Part shown: positions 55,901 through 63,673 of the stretch, piece after piece
Position numbering within the stretch: position 1 is the first letter of the stretch
Layout: each line of letters starts with the position of its first letter
Source: an uncultured Opitutales bacterium
GTDB taxonomy: Bacteria; Verrucomicrobiota; Verrucomicrobiia; Opitutales; Intestinicryptomonadaceae
Assembly: GCA_944389885.1 (NCBI GenBank)
Contig: CALXNZ010000001.1
Coordinates: 209,233-273,232, forward strand
DNA: 64,000 bases
Direction: 5' to 3'
Program-made: the position numbers and the translations under genes
Notes under the pieces: model-generated
Seen by the model: the letters and a program-made list of their open reading frames with translations, nothing else
Databases searched by the model: none
What the model was told of the DNA's origin: nothing

Positions 55901-56402
55901 CCTCGACGAAGACTCTGTCGCGGCTAAGGGAAGCGCAATAGCGGGCAACGCCCTAAAAATAGCCGGACGCCTCCTAAACAACAGAGTTAAGGAACTTGAA
56001 GGAATAGGGGAAATCGTATCCATTTTGCACAGCGTCAAGTATGACGACGCCGAAATAAATGTAGAAAGGAGGGCCCCCGACTATAATATAATAATTTCAA
56101 ATTCAGGGGTAAAAACACCCACCCTGATATTCTCGATAGAGCGCGGAACGGTTTATTTCGACCCCAACGCTGAATTCAAAGAATACAAGCTCGACATTCC
56201 CGTACAGATGCTAATATCCGATTCTATAAGAGCCGCTTTCACAAATATCGGGGAAGCCACAAAGGAGTCGAACGTCAAGAATTATTACACCGGCCCGCTG
56301 TTTGAAATAAGCGGGACGGTGGGAGCTCCTTCAAATAATCTTTTGGAAACGCTGTCCGGGGCAAAAGAAACTGTAAATTCCATCATAAAAACTTTCTTCT
56401 AA
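52911..56402 (+). CDS. Large AsmA-like envelope biogenesis protein
   Basis: A 1163-residue protein. The N-terminal membrane helix (ISIAIIACILAILAGAII) and the following block NDLAKSYGMRLEYFLAGLG start an AsmA/YhdP-like chain. The rest is nearly continuous beta-strand with a Ser/Lys/Ala-rich composition, consistent with a long hydrophobic-groove bridge between the two membranes. A disordered segment with PQSESSGTPPPANAK lies near residue 125. The C-terminal part (LSAKNGILHVLDEDS, then FEISGTVGAPSNN) matches the AsmA_2/DUF3971 end. Such proteins are thought to carry phospholipids to the outer membrane. It overlaps the preceding gene by eight bases. Confidence 0.8.
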   Translation: MNKFIKISIAIIACILAILAGAIIFATNSAWLQTKVANDLAKSYGMRLEYFLAGLGNAKAKNVNIELADGTAVNVGSAEIEFSVFQLLSKNIDISSIKVANLVVRMPKNQADKTAEKKYASDKATPQSESSGTPPPANAKTVQGEKSTEDIQWNLSIDSADISASIIAGNGDTLDLSLKSSDIKILKGINPESGKIETICSIKSKNFQRKFLLEAALSSKAAGKTKVNALKLALSSEDIRILQAAADFSNKFESAAFKISIEADNSQIEPFLLGKIKLPKFKSKLYSKGSFSDFGKNLNAEVSTKNTISGLEVLSPELKGIGELGIDAEINAKLNKNDASFSKLGVYIIQNGKNLVSAKGLKEFSISLNGSTKVPSGELAEISINGLSPKSINPFLSGTTLTFDDIYAAFKLSCDDSGILYLNTARKIAVNNFGVEKSKDTLIEGLSFSTAFSADFQPTGDFGGKIDISTADKENVELSISARKSSEMITAKASARGAIKPILQKVKSASSINLPDMRIKSEMDASYSNGTANLSKIEACVYSGGAEAPILKIFSSGFKYTAADGKIESQSSELASIESKDVPFAIFKPFTAGFDAEKLSLSGKILQPSKGSYSFNGSISVSNAYYKNGAESLISDIDASSDVEILFDGKKISAALKKANVGSMKSSFVYGDAQAEAEISPFKFCSASTKLSITLAQLLNQPVLTPFNNIMRGAADIDAKILPGSVESTISATNIALRSTGGTVDKLDAQLSATYPQDFSAFDAAVKIALKGIYGDTSANMKVSYGKDISATLNAESIAVEDILTLSQAFKNPTYAESEPEGGEDNANKKKIVRPQEAETASARDNLKVLQRADTIAKKDSKAFWDTGRKIYVAADIAKILKGSEVFAENANMKFLAEPSLLSLEKLSLKLAGAPVDIKAGISFDANADIPYLIKDATATMKGFEVSSLFNNSQRPPMTGLFSATATFEGSGNNAEHLLKYITGSAKLSAKNGILHVLDEDSVAAKGSAIAGNALKIAGRLLNNRVKELEGIGEIVSILHSVKYDDAEINVERRAPDYNIIISNSGVKTPTLIFSIERGTVYFDPNAEFKEYKLDIPVQMLISDSIRAAFTNIGEATKESNVKNYYTGPLFEISGTVGAPSNNLLETLSGAKETVNSIIKTFF

Positions 56403-56414
56403 GATGAACGCCAT

Positions 56415-57191
56415 ATGAAAAATACGGTAAAGACAATACTGAAGAAAAAAGGCGCCGAAAAAATCGCCATGATTACCGCGTACGACGCGATGTTCGCAAA
56501 GCTCGCAGACGCCGCCGGCATCGACATAATTCTCGTTGGAGATTCCGTAGGAAACACCGTTTTGGGAATGAAGTCCACAGTCGGAGTCACGCTCGACACC
56601 ATGATACACCACACCGCGGCCGTGGCGCGCGCCGACACAAACGCTCTCGTATTGGCAGACCTGCCATTCTGCCGCGCGCATTACTCTTTCGACTCGCTTC
56701 TCGACGATTGCCGCCGACTTGTGCAGGAGGGCGGCGCCGACGCTATAAAAATAGAGGGAGGCGCTGAAATAGCCGACAAGATAGAAAAGCTTGTCAACGC
56801 CGGCATAGCGGTAATGGGGCACATCGGACTCGAGCCCCAGCAGGTTCTCAAGCTGGGCGGATACAGAAAATTCGGCAATTCTGACGCCGAAAGACAAAAG
56901 CTGTTAAACGATGCCAAGGCTCTTGAATCCGCAGGGGCATTCTCAATTCTCATGGAGATGACCGCAGGCGACCTCGCCGCCGAAATAACCCGTTCCGTAT
57001 CGGTTCCAACGATAGGCATAGGATCCGGAGGAAGCTGCGACGGGCAAGTTCTCGTATGCGCCGACATACTCGGTCTGTCGCCGCGCGCGCCGTCTTTTGT
57101 AAAAAGATATGCCGATTTAGGCGCGATAATATCTGCCGCATACGCAGAATATGTATCGGACGTAAAAAGCGGAAAATTTCCGCAGGAATGA
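56415..57191 (+). CDS. panB: 3-methyl-2-oxobutanoate hydroxymethyltransferase
   Basis: A 258-residue TIM-barrel enzyme, first step of pantothenate synthesis. Seen: MITAYDAMFAKLADAAGID, the metal/ketoacid site ILVGDSVGNTVLG, GADAIKIEGG, VMGHIGLEPQ and PTIGIGSGGSCDGQVLVCADILG. Length is normal. It lies 12 bases after the AsmA-like gene; no panC or panD is nearby. Confidence 0.95.
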   Translation: MKNTVKTILKKKGAEKIAMITAYDAMFAKLADAAGIDIILVGDSVGNTVLGMKSTVGVTLDTMIHHTAAVARADTNALVLADLPFCRAHYSFDSLLDDCRRLVQEGGADAIKIEGGAEIADKIEKLVNAGIAVMGHIGLEPQQVLKLGGYRKFGNSDAERQKLLNDAKALESAGAFSILMEMTAGDLAAEITRSVSVPTIGIGSGGSCDGQVLVCADILGLSPRAPSFVKRYADLGAIISAAYAEYVSDVKSGKFPQE

Positions 57192-57200
57192 CGCCGCATT

Positions 57201-57704
57201 ATGTCCGACAAATCGACAAAGCCGTATCGCATTGGTGAATCCCAAATACACGGGCGCGGAGTATTTGCCGCCCGCCATATAAGCAAAGGCGAATTTATTA
57301 TAGAATACCTCGGCGAAAAAATAACCAAAGAAGAATCAAATCGCCGCGGACTCGAGCGCGAAGAATACGCAAAAGCGAGCGGAGACGGGGCGGTCTATAT
57401 ATTCGAGCTCGACGATAAATACGATTTAGACGGGAATTTTGAATACAACGACGCCCGCCTGATAAACCACGCATGCAGGACAAACTGCGAAGCCGTGCTC
57501 GAAGACGGGAAAATAAAGATATACGCCACTCGCGATATTCAGGAAGGCGAGGAAATATTGTACAACTACGGATACGCCATCGAGCACTTTATGGACCACC
57601 CATGCCACTGTGGATTCCCAGAATGTGTGGGTTATATAGTCGCCGTGGAAGACAGGAAAAAATTGCGCCGCATACTGAAGGGGCGCAAGCCAAAGCGCAA
57701 ATAA
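57201..57704 (+). CDS. SET-domain lysine methyltransferase-like protein
   Basis: A 167-residue protein made almost wholly of a SET domain. The SAM-binding GRG (18-20, in IHGRGVFAARHISKGEFI), the core N89-H90 in LINHACRTNC, the catalytic Tyr region ILYNYGY (about 119-125) and a post-SET CxCx4C (C135, C137, C142), which with C96 can hold zinc, are all present. The tail is basic (RKKLRRILKGRKPKRK). Bacterial SET proteins are uncommon; some (Chlamydia) methylate histone-like proteins. Target here unknown. Confidence 0.85.
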   Translation: MSDKSTKPYRIGESQIHGRGVFAARHISKGEFIIEYLGEKITKEESNRRGLEREEYAKASGDGAVYIFELDDKYDLDGNFEYNDARLINHACRTNCEAVLEDGKIKIYATRDIQEGEEILYNYGYAIEHFMDHPCHCGFPECVGYIVAVEDRKKLRRILKGRKPKRK

Positions 57705-57744
57705 TTTTGTGGACACGCGCAAATAAAGACCTTATTTGTCGCTT

Positions 57745-60198
57745 ATGCTATACAAGAATTTTATTTTGGCGGCCGCACTGTCTTTAATTTGCTTCCAATC
57801 CGTTGGCGCGCAAGGCCAGGACACAAAAAGCACAAAGGAATTTTCCGGAATATATCCGCATTTGGCGATGTCGAACAACGAGGGCGAATGCGGAACGGGC
57901 GCGGTTGTTCCATGGGCGGGATACCTATGGGTCACAACCTACGGGCCGCACTGCGTAAAGGAGTCTTCAGACAAACTCTACCGCATATCCGAAGCGCTCG
58001 AACAAACTGTTATGTCGGAAAGCGTAGGAGGCACTCACGCCGACAGGCTAATACACAAGCCTACAAACAACCTTATAATAGGCTGCTACATTGTTGACTC
58101 CAAAGGAAAAATTCGGGTCATACCAAGGGACGAAATGCCCGGACGCATCACCGGGGCCGCCCACGCAATCACGTCTCCCGAAAGTAGGGTGGCATTTGCC
58201 ACAATGGAAGAGGGGCTTTATGAGGTGGATATCAACAATCTCGAAGTGAAAGAGATAATACGCGACGGGAACTCGGCTGCGGCGCCCAAGGGTTCTAATT
58301 CCGGCGCAAAAAACTCAAAATTGCACGGCTACCACGGCAAGGGATTTTACAAGGGATTTGGAAAATACTTTTATGCGAACAACGGCGTGCTGCACCCTGA
58401 TGTCGCCACAAACCCCACCCTGCCCTCCGGAGCCCTCGCAGAATATACGGAAGGAAACGCGGATTGGACTCCCGTAAGAATATGCCAATTTACCGAGATA
58501 AGCGGCCCCGGCGGCATAGAGGGAAGCCCCGCGCCCGACGCCCCTATATGGGCGCTTGGATTCGATGCGAAATCCTTGTTGCTTGGGCTGAGAGAGGAAT
58601 CGGGCTGGACTTATTTTCGCCTGCCGAAGTCGAGCCATTCCTACGACGGGTCGCACGGTTGGAATACAGAATGGCCCCGCATAAGAGAAATAGGAGAACC
58701 CGATTTTCTTATGACAATGCACGGAGCGTTCTGGAGATTTCCTCCGCAATTTAATTCCGATAATATATTCGGAATAAAGATGAGATCCAACTATTTAAAA
58801 GTTATAGGCGACTTTTGCAGATGGAGAGATAAAATAGTTTTGGGCTGCGACGACTCCGCAGAAAACGAATTTTATAATACGCGCGAATATAAAAATACAA
58901 TGCTTGCTCCCGCCCAATCAAACTCGAACCTGCGCTTTATAAGTCCGGAGGATTTGGACAAGCTTGGGCCGTGCATAGGGCGCGGAAGTGTGTTTCTCAG
59001 AGAGGACGTCCCGGCCGGAACAATTTCCGATCCAATGTTTGTAGGCGGATTCTCCAACAAGATAATAGTACTATCGAGAACCCCAAGCGACACTCCGGCA
59101 AAAGCTGAAATAGAGGTAATTTCCCCTAAAAGGAAAGCGAAAATCCCTGTGTCAATAGACGGAAGCCGCGCATTCTTTGAAATATCGGATACCGACGCAG
59201 AATGGGTGAGAATAAAGGTTGGAGAAAATCCAATAAAGGATTTTAGCGCAAATTTTATGCTGTCTGACAACGACTATCGCGATACATCTCCAAGTAAAAT
59301 TTTTGACGGGCTCGCTGTGCCGGGCAAAGGCGAATCAAGCGCAGCGCTCTTATGGAGCCCTTCGGCTGAAACTCTCGCCGCTCTTGCCTTTACCAGCGAC
59401 GGCAAAACCACAAAGAAGCTTGGGACATATATTCTTGATAAAAATATGCGGCTTGCAAAGAGCGGGAACCAAGACCTGGAAGCCCGTTTGGGAAAAACCT
59501 CCCAACCGCTCGCTAACATATCCTATTTAAAAGACTCCATTAGGATTGTTGAAAACGGAAAGGCATTCAGACTCCCAATCTCCTCCGACTTTATTCGCGA
59601 AAATCCTTTTGGAGTTCCGCGCATTGTCCGCGAAGTGTCCACGGAACGCGACTTGATGAACTGCGGAGGAATTTTTTACGAACTTCCCGCAAAAAATGCC
59701 GGAGGCCTTTCAAAAGCCAGGGCCCTGGCAAGATGCCCCTACGCGGTATTCGACTACTGCTCCTTCCGCGGAATGATGATAATCAGCGGAATATCCAAGG
59801 ACGCCCCAATGCGTAAGAATCCGCACATAATAATTTCGGAGGACGGCGAATTTGCACTCTGGGCTGGAGCCATAGACGACGTGTGGAAACTCGGCAAGCC
59901 TCAGGCCAAGGGATCGCCATGGTTTGAGGAACCCGTAGTCAAAGACCAAATATCTGAACCAATAATAATGTCTGGATTCGACAAGAAGAGAATAGAAATA
60001 AAATCGTCAAATCCGGTAAAGATAGCGGTGGAAATAGACGTAGACGGAACGGGACTATGGGTTGAAGACAGAATAGTTGAAGTAGAGCCCGACAAGGCGT
60101 TTACCATGGATATGCGACGCGGAAATATAGCCTATTGGCTCAGGTTCCGCGCTATGGGCGAGTCCGGCTCCATAACGGCAACTCTCATCTGCGAATAA
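57745..60198 (+). CDS. Secreted protein of a conserved, uncharacterised family
   Basis: About 817 residues with a signal peptide (LYKNFILAAALSLICFQSVGA). The N-terminal part reads like a beta-propeller: GAVVPWAGYLWVTTYGPH, SSDKLYRISEAL, SVGGTHADRLIH, GCYIVDSKGKIRVIP, AFATMEEGLYEVDINNLEV. No catalytic motif is recognised. Similar lines occur, as far as memory goes, in secreted proteins of Bacteroidetes and Planctomycetes that sit near glycan-use genes. The ATG at 57745 is preferred over a TTG at 57736. It is the last of the lysA run and converges on ispE with 16 bases between stops. Confidence 0.6.
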   Translation: MLYKNFILAAALSLICFQSVGAQGQDTKSTKEFSGIYPHLAMSNNEGECGTGAVVPWAGYLWVTTYGPHCVKESSDKLYRISEALEQTVMSESVGGTHADRLIHKPTNNLIIGCYIVDSKGKIRVIPRDEMPGRITGAAHAITSPESRVAFATMEEGLYEVDINNLEVKEIIRDGNSAAAPKGSNSGAKNSKLHGYHGKGFYKGFGKYFYANNGVLHPDVATNPTLPSGALAEYTEGNADWTPVRICQFTEISGPGGIEGSPAPDAPIWALGFDAKSLLLGLREESGWTYFRLPKSSHSYDGSHGWNTEWPRIREIGEPDFLMTMHGAFWRFPPQFNSDNIFGIKMRSNYLKVIGDFCRWRDKIVLGCDDSAENEFYNTREYKNTMLAPAQSNSNLRFISPEDLDKLGPCIGRGSVFLREDVPAGTISDPMFVGGFSNKIIVLSRTPSDTPAKAEIEVISPKRKAKIPVSIDGSRAFFEISDTDAEWVRIKVGENPIKDFSANFMLSDNDYRDTSPSKIFDGLAVPGKGESSAALLWSPSAETLAALAFTSDGKTTKKLGTYILDKNMRLAKSGNQDLEARLGKTSQPLANISYLKDSIRIVENGKAFRLPISSDFIRENPFGVPRIVREVSTERDLMNCGGIFYELPAKNAGGLSKARALARCPYAVFDYCSFRGMMIISGISKDAPMRKNPHIIISEDGEFALWAGAIDDVWKLGKPQAKGSPWFEEPVVKDQISEPIIMSGFDKKRIEIKSSNPVKIAVEIDVDGTGLWVEDRIVEVEPDKAFTMDMRRGNIAYWLRFRAMGESGSITATLICE

Positions 60199-60214
60199 CC
60201 GAAACAGCAGGGAT

Positions 60215-61087
60215 TCAATCTTCAATAAAGGTTATACACGACTCTCCCAACATATCTTTGACGCAGATTTCCATCTGCTTTAATGCGCCGCCATCGAGAT
60301 CGTTGACAACCGCAAAGCACGCGCTGCCCGAACCGCTCATCATACACGGCACGCGAAAGCGTTTTTTTATCTCCTCAATAGCCACTTCAAGAGCCGGATA
60401 TTTTTTAAAAGCCTCAATTTGCATATTATTGACGAGGGGCAGATTGAATACGCACGGATTCTCAAGCCACTCGGAAATAATATTTTCGGCAAGATCGCGG
60501 TCTATATAATCCGAAGGATTCTTTTTCATCTGAGAGTAGGCCCAACCCGTATTTATGGAAAACTCCGGCTTGAAAACAAAAAACTTCACGCGCTCTAAAC
60601 ACCTGCGAGCCGCCCCGAAAAGCGGGAAAACCTTTTCCCCCCTGCCCCGCATAACCACGGGAGAATTTGAAAGGAATAGCGGACAATCCGATCCCAGCTC
60701 TGCGGCTAAATCGGCAAGCTTAGCCATCGGCAGAGGGTTTCCGCAAAGTTCATTTACCGCGGCGAGAGCCGCCGCACCGTTGGAGCTGCCGCCGCCGAGT
60801 CCGGCGCCCGCGGGAATTTTTTTTTGCAAATCAAAAGCAAACCTTTCCGTTCTCCCGGAAGCTCTGCGAAAAATCTCCGCGGCCCTCATGACAAGATTTG
60901 AAGAATCGCACGGAACGCCCTCCATATTGCACTTCAAAGAATCGGAATCTGATATTTCGACATACAATTCGTCTCCAAAGCGTGTCGGCGTGACCAGACT
61001 TACCAATTCATGGAACCCGTCGGGGCGAACCCCGGTTATGGCGAGCATGAGATTGACTTTGCAGGGAGAAAATTTTCTAACTTTCAT
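60215..61087 (-). CDS. ispE: 4-diphosphocytidyl-2-C-methyl-D-erythritol kinase
   Basis: A 290-residue GHMP kinase of the MEP pathway. Blocks: KFSPCKVNLMLAITG (substrate Lys), the ATP loop PAGAGLGGGSSNGAAAL, and MMSGSGSACFAV near the end. The ATG at 61087 gives the normal start MKVRKFSPCKVNL. It is divergent from pyrF, with 47 bases between starts. Together with ispD and ispF next door it covers three consecutive pathway steps. Confidence 0.94.
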   Translation of the reverse strand: MKVRKFSPCKVNLMLAITGVRPDGFHELVSLVTPTRFGDELYVEISDSDSLKCNMEGVPCDSSNLVMRAAEIFRRASGRTERFAFDLQKKIPAGAGLGGGSSNGAAALAAVNELCGNPLPMAKLADLAAELGSDCPLFLSNSPVVMRGRGEKVFPLFGAARRCLERVKFFVFKPEFSINTGWAYSQMKKNPSDYIDRDLAENIISEWLENPCVFNLPLVNNMQIEAFKKYPALEVAIEEIKKRFRVPCMMSGSGSACFAVVNDLDGGALKQMEICVKDMLGESCITFIED

Positions 61088-61134
61088 TTTTATACGTTTG
61101 AAATTTGGACATATTGTGGCATATATAGCCGCAT

Positions 61135-61839
61135 ATGTCAAAACAGGACTGCAAATTGATATTGGCGCTGGATATGCCCGACTCCGATTCCGCCCTGAAA
61201 CTGCTTGAAAAATTGCGCGGAACGCTCGAATGGGTAAAAATCGGCATGCAAATGTACTATAAGAATGGCGGAGATTTCGTGAAAAGAGTCGATGAGATGG
61301 GATTTAAAATATTTCTCGACCTCAAGCTTTACGATATTCCAAATACGGTAGCCTCGGCGGTGAAGAGCCTGTCGAATCTCCCGATAGGAATGCTCACGCT
61401 CCATGCTGAAGGCGGCTCGGAAATGATGAGAGCCGCAAGAGACGCCGCAAGAGAATCGGCGCCCGGCCTTCAGTTGCTGGCCGTCACTGTGCTTACATCT
61501 TTTAACGCGGAGGGCCTATTAGAAACCGGAATATCGCTAAGTCCAAAACAGCAAGTTGAAAATCTGGCGTGTTTGGCAGCCAAGAACGGCATAAACGGGA
61601 TAGTATGTTCTCCGTTGGAAATCGAAGCCTTGAGAAATATACTGCCTCAAGACACAATACTGGTCACGCCTGGAATAAGGCCGTTAGGAGCTTCGTCTGA
61701 CGAGCAGAAACGCATAATGACGCCAGCACTCGCCGCAAAAACCGGCTCCAATTACATAGTGGTGGGACGTCCAATTCTGAAGGCCGAAAATCCGGTTCAG
61801 GCTACAAAGTCAATTATCGACGAATTGAGAGGCGCATAA
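61135..61839 (+). CDS. pyrF: Orotidine 5'-phosphate decarboxylase
   Basis: A 234-residue TIM-barrel enzyme, the last step of UMP synthesis. The catalytic tetrad region D62-x-K64-x2-D67 (LDLKLYDIPNTV) and the phosphate-binding VTPGIRPLGAS are clear. Its stop overlaps the ispD start by one base (TAATG). Confidence 0.95.
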   Translation: MSKQDCKLILALDMPDSDSALKLLEKLRGTLEWVKIGMQMYYKNGGDFVKRVDEMGFKIFLDLKLYDIPNTVASAVKSLSNLPIGMLTLHAEGGSEMMRAARDAARESAPGLQLLAVTVLTSFNAEGLLETGISLSPKQQVENLACLAAKNGINGIVCSPLEIEALRNILPQDTILVTPGIRPLGASSDEQKRIMTPALAAKTGSNYIVVGRPILKAENPVQATKSIIDELRGA

Positions 61840-62558
61840 TGGCTGGGAATACGGCGATTCTATTGGCTGGAGGCAGCGGAAGCCGAATGAGGGGAACCGT
61901 AAAAGACAAAGTCTTGGAACCGTTGTCCGGACTACCCGTAATACTGCATTCTTACGTATCGTTTGAAAAAAGCGGCTGCGTGGATAGCGCAATATTTGTG
62001 TGCCGCGACGAACCACAAATGAAATCGATAAAAAAAGCACTGCGGCGTTTCTGCAAAGATTCAAAGCTCGAGGTGCGCTTTGCCTTCGGCGGAAAGGAAC
62101 GCTCGGACAGCGTTCTCAACGGGCTTAAAGAAATTAAAGACAAATCAGGGTTGGTATTCATACACGACGGAGCCCGCCCATTTGTGGGAGTGGAAAACAT
62201 AAAGAAACTCGCCGAAACCGCCGCGCGGGACGGTTCTGCGATACTTGCCACAAGAGTTTCGGATACAATAAAGCGAATCCCCAAATCCGCAAAAAGCCTG
62301 TCAAAATGCAAGCTCGACGACCTCGATAGAAGCAGGCTGTTCGCGATGCAGACACCCCAAGTTTTCATAGCCAAAGACATACTGAAGGCCTATCGCGCGG
62401 TAAAGAGGAACAAGTTAAAAGTCACCGACGACGCCGCGGCGGCTGGATTGTCTGGGATAAAGGTAAGCATAGTTGAAAATCTATTTCCCAACATAAAAAT
62501 AACGCGCCCGGAAGATTTGACATACGCTGAATATTTAATGGAGAGATTGTCGAAATGA
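61839..62558 (+). CDS. ispD: 2-C-methyl-D-erythritol 4-phosphate cytidylyltransferase
   Basis: A 239-residue nucleotidyltransferase of the MEP pathway. The CTP loop ILLAGGSGSRMRGTVKDKVLEPL, FVCRDEPQM, the block GGKERSDSVLNGL, VFIHDGARPF and AMQTPQVFIAKDI are the family signatures. It overlaps ispF by four bases (ATGA), which suggests translational coupling. Confidence 0.94.
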   Translation: MAGNTAILLAGGSGSRMRGTVKDKVLEPLSGLPVILHSYVSFEKSGCVDSAIFVCRDEPQMKSIKKALRRFCKDSKLEVRFAFGGKERSDSVLNGLKEIKDKSGLVFIHDGARPFVGVENIKKLAETAARDGSAILATRVSDTIKRIPKSAKSLSKCKLDDLDRSRLFAMQTPQVFIAKDILKAYRAVKRNKLKVTDDAAAAGLSGIKVSIVENLFPNIKITRPEDLTYAEYLMERLSK

Positions 62559-63040
62559 ATATAAGAATAGGACACGGATACGACGTCCACAAATTAGTGG
62601 AAGGGAGAGCCTGCATAATAGGCGGAGTGAAGATAGAAAATTCGCTCGGGTTGCTCGGGCATTCCGACGCCGATGTTTTAAGCCACGCCATAGCCGACGC
62701 CATACTCGGAGCCGCGGCCCTGCCCGATATCGGACATTTTTTCCCGCCGTCGGACCCAAAATTCAAGGACATGGACTCTCAGGACATTATAAAAGAGGCG
62801 GTAGAGCAGATACGCAAACGCGGATATCGGGTCGGAAATATAGACGCTTCAATAATAGCTGAAACTCCGAAGATGGCCCCCCATATTCCGGCGATGAAAA
62901 AAGTTCTCGCGACATCACTCGGAATTGACGAAGCAAATATAGGCATAAAAGCCACCACAAATGAGAAAATGGGCTGGGAAGGCAGGAAAGAAGGCATAGG
63001 AGCCCATGCGGTATGCTTAATATTCTCGGAAATAAAATAA
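62555..63040 (+). CDS. ispF: 2-C-methyl-D-erythritol 2,4-cyclodiphosphate synthase
   Basis: A 161-residue trimeric zinc enzyme. The metal ligands D10, H12 (GHGYDVHKL) and H44 (SHAIADA) and the blocks LGHSDADVLSHAIADA, PDIGHFFPPSD and KATTNEKMGWEGRKEGIGAHA are all intact. Length is normal. Confidence 0.96.
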   Translation: MNIRIGHGYDVHKLVEGRACIIGGVKIENSLGLLGHSDADVLSHAIADAILGAAALPDIGHFFPPSDPKFKDMDSQDIIKEAVEQIRKRGYRVGNIDASIIAETPKMAPHIPAMKKVLATSLGIDEANIGIKATTNEKMGWEGRKEGIGAHAVCLIFSEIK

Positions 63041-63495
63041 TGAGATTCCAAATCTGAATAGCGTACGAATATGCTATTGTTTGGCTGAATAATCACAGTC
63101 GGAATAGATAGGATAGATACTCCTGTAAACAAAAGATTTCCGCCGACAAGAGTACCTATAAGCCATACGCCTGTACTCAGGTTAAAGGAAATAGGCCTTA
63201 TTCTATGTTGCAGATTTTCCATCGAAGGATTTAAATATAGATAAAATCGCCGCTAAAAGCAGAGATAATACAATTCCCATAACTACCTATATGCGAATGG
63301 GGTAGATAAGAAAAAGCAATCCGGCTAATATGACATAAAAAGTAAATTAAGATATAAATATTAGCAAATAAGCATAAGAATAGGAGATTAGTATATAGAA
63401 CCACAAGCACATCAGATTAAAAATGGTTCACTCAAAACATAAAAAAAGCTTGAAAGAACATTTGGGAAGTGTCATGGTGGATTCTTTATTACATG
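63041..63495. other. Intergenic region between ispF and tRNA-Val
   Basis: 455 bases, AT-rich in the right half. No credible gene, repeat or promoter is seen. An open frame on the minus strand (start 63222) has its second half antisense to ispF and is not accepted. Confidence 0.5.
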
Positions 63496-63572
63496 GGGCG
63501 ATTAGCTCAGTTGGTTAGAGCGTCTGCTTTACACGCAGGATGTCGCAGGTTCGAGTCCTGCATCGCCCACCA
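63496..63572 (+). tRNA. tRNA-Val (TAC)
   Basis: A 77-base cloverleaf. Acceptor GGGCGAT with ATCGCCC, D arm GCTC-AGTTGGTTA-GAGC, anticodon arm CTGCT-TTACACG-CAG region with anticodon TAC, T arm GCAGG-TTCGAGT-CCTGC, discriminator A and an encoded CCA (63570-63572). Confidence 0.97.
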
Positions 63573-63578
63573 TTAAAA

Positions 63579-63603
63579 AAGCGAAGCGTATTGTGCTTCG
63601 CTT
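63579..63603 (+). terminator. Hairpin after tRNA-Val
   Basis: AAGCGAAGC (63579-63587) pairs perfectly with GCTTCGCTT (63595-63603) around a seven-base loop. The following tract is not T-rich, so termination strength is uncertain. It separates the tRNA from the insertion-sequence end. Confidence 0.55.
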
Positions 63604-63606
63604 CTT

Positions 63607-63642
63607 GGGTCAACACCAAAGGTTGGGTCAACACCAAAGGTT
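63607..63642. repeat. Tandem 18-bp repeat at the ISL3-type element end
   Basis: Two perfect head-to-tail copies of GGGTCAACACCAAAGGTT (63607-63624 and 63625-63642). They lie just outside the transposase 3' end and look like the terminal inverted repeat of the element, duplicated. A third copy, 15 bases identical plus a shared GTGGA, occurs inside the transposase gene at 63927-63949. Confidence 0.75.
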
Positions 63643-63673
63643 GTGGAATAGGTTGATTTTTTAGATTTGTCTT

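Noticed and set aside
62779..63222. Minus-strand open frame of 147 codons between ispF and tRNA-Val
   Set aside because: Its second half is exactly antisense to the conserved C-terminus of ispF, no ribosome site is present, and no family was recognised.
63607..63642. CRISPR array
   Set aside because: The two repeats are directly adjacent with no spacers, and they match the end of a neighbouring insertion sequence.
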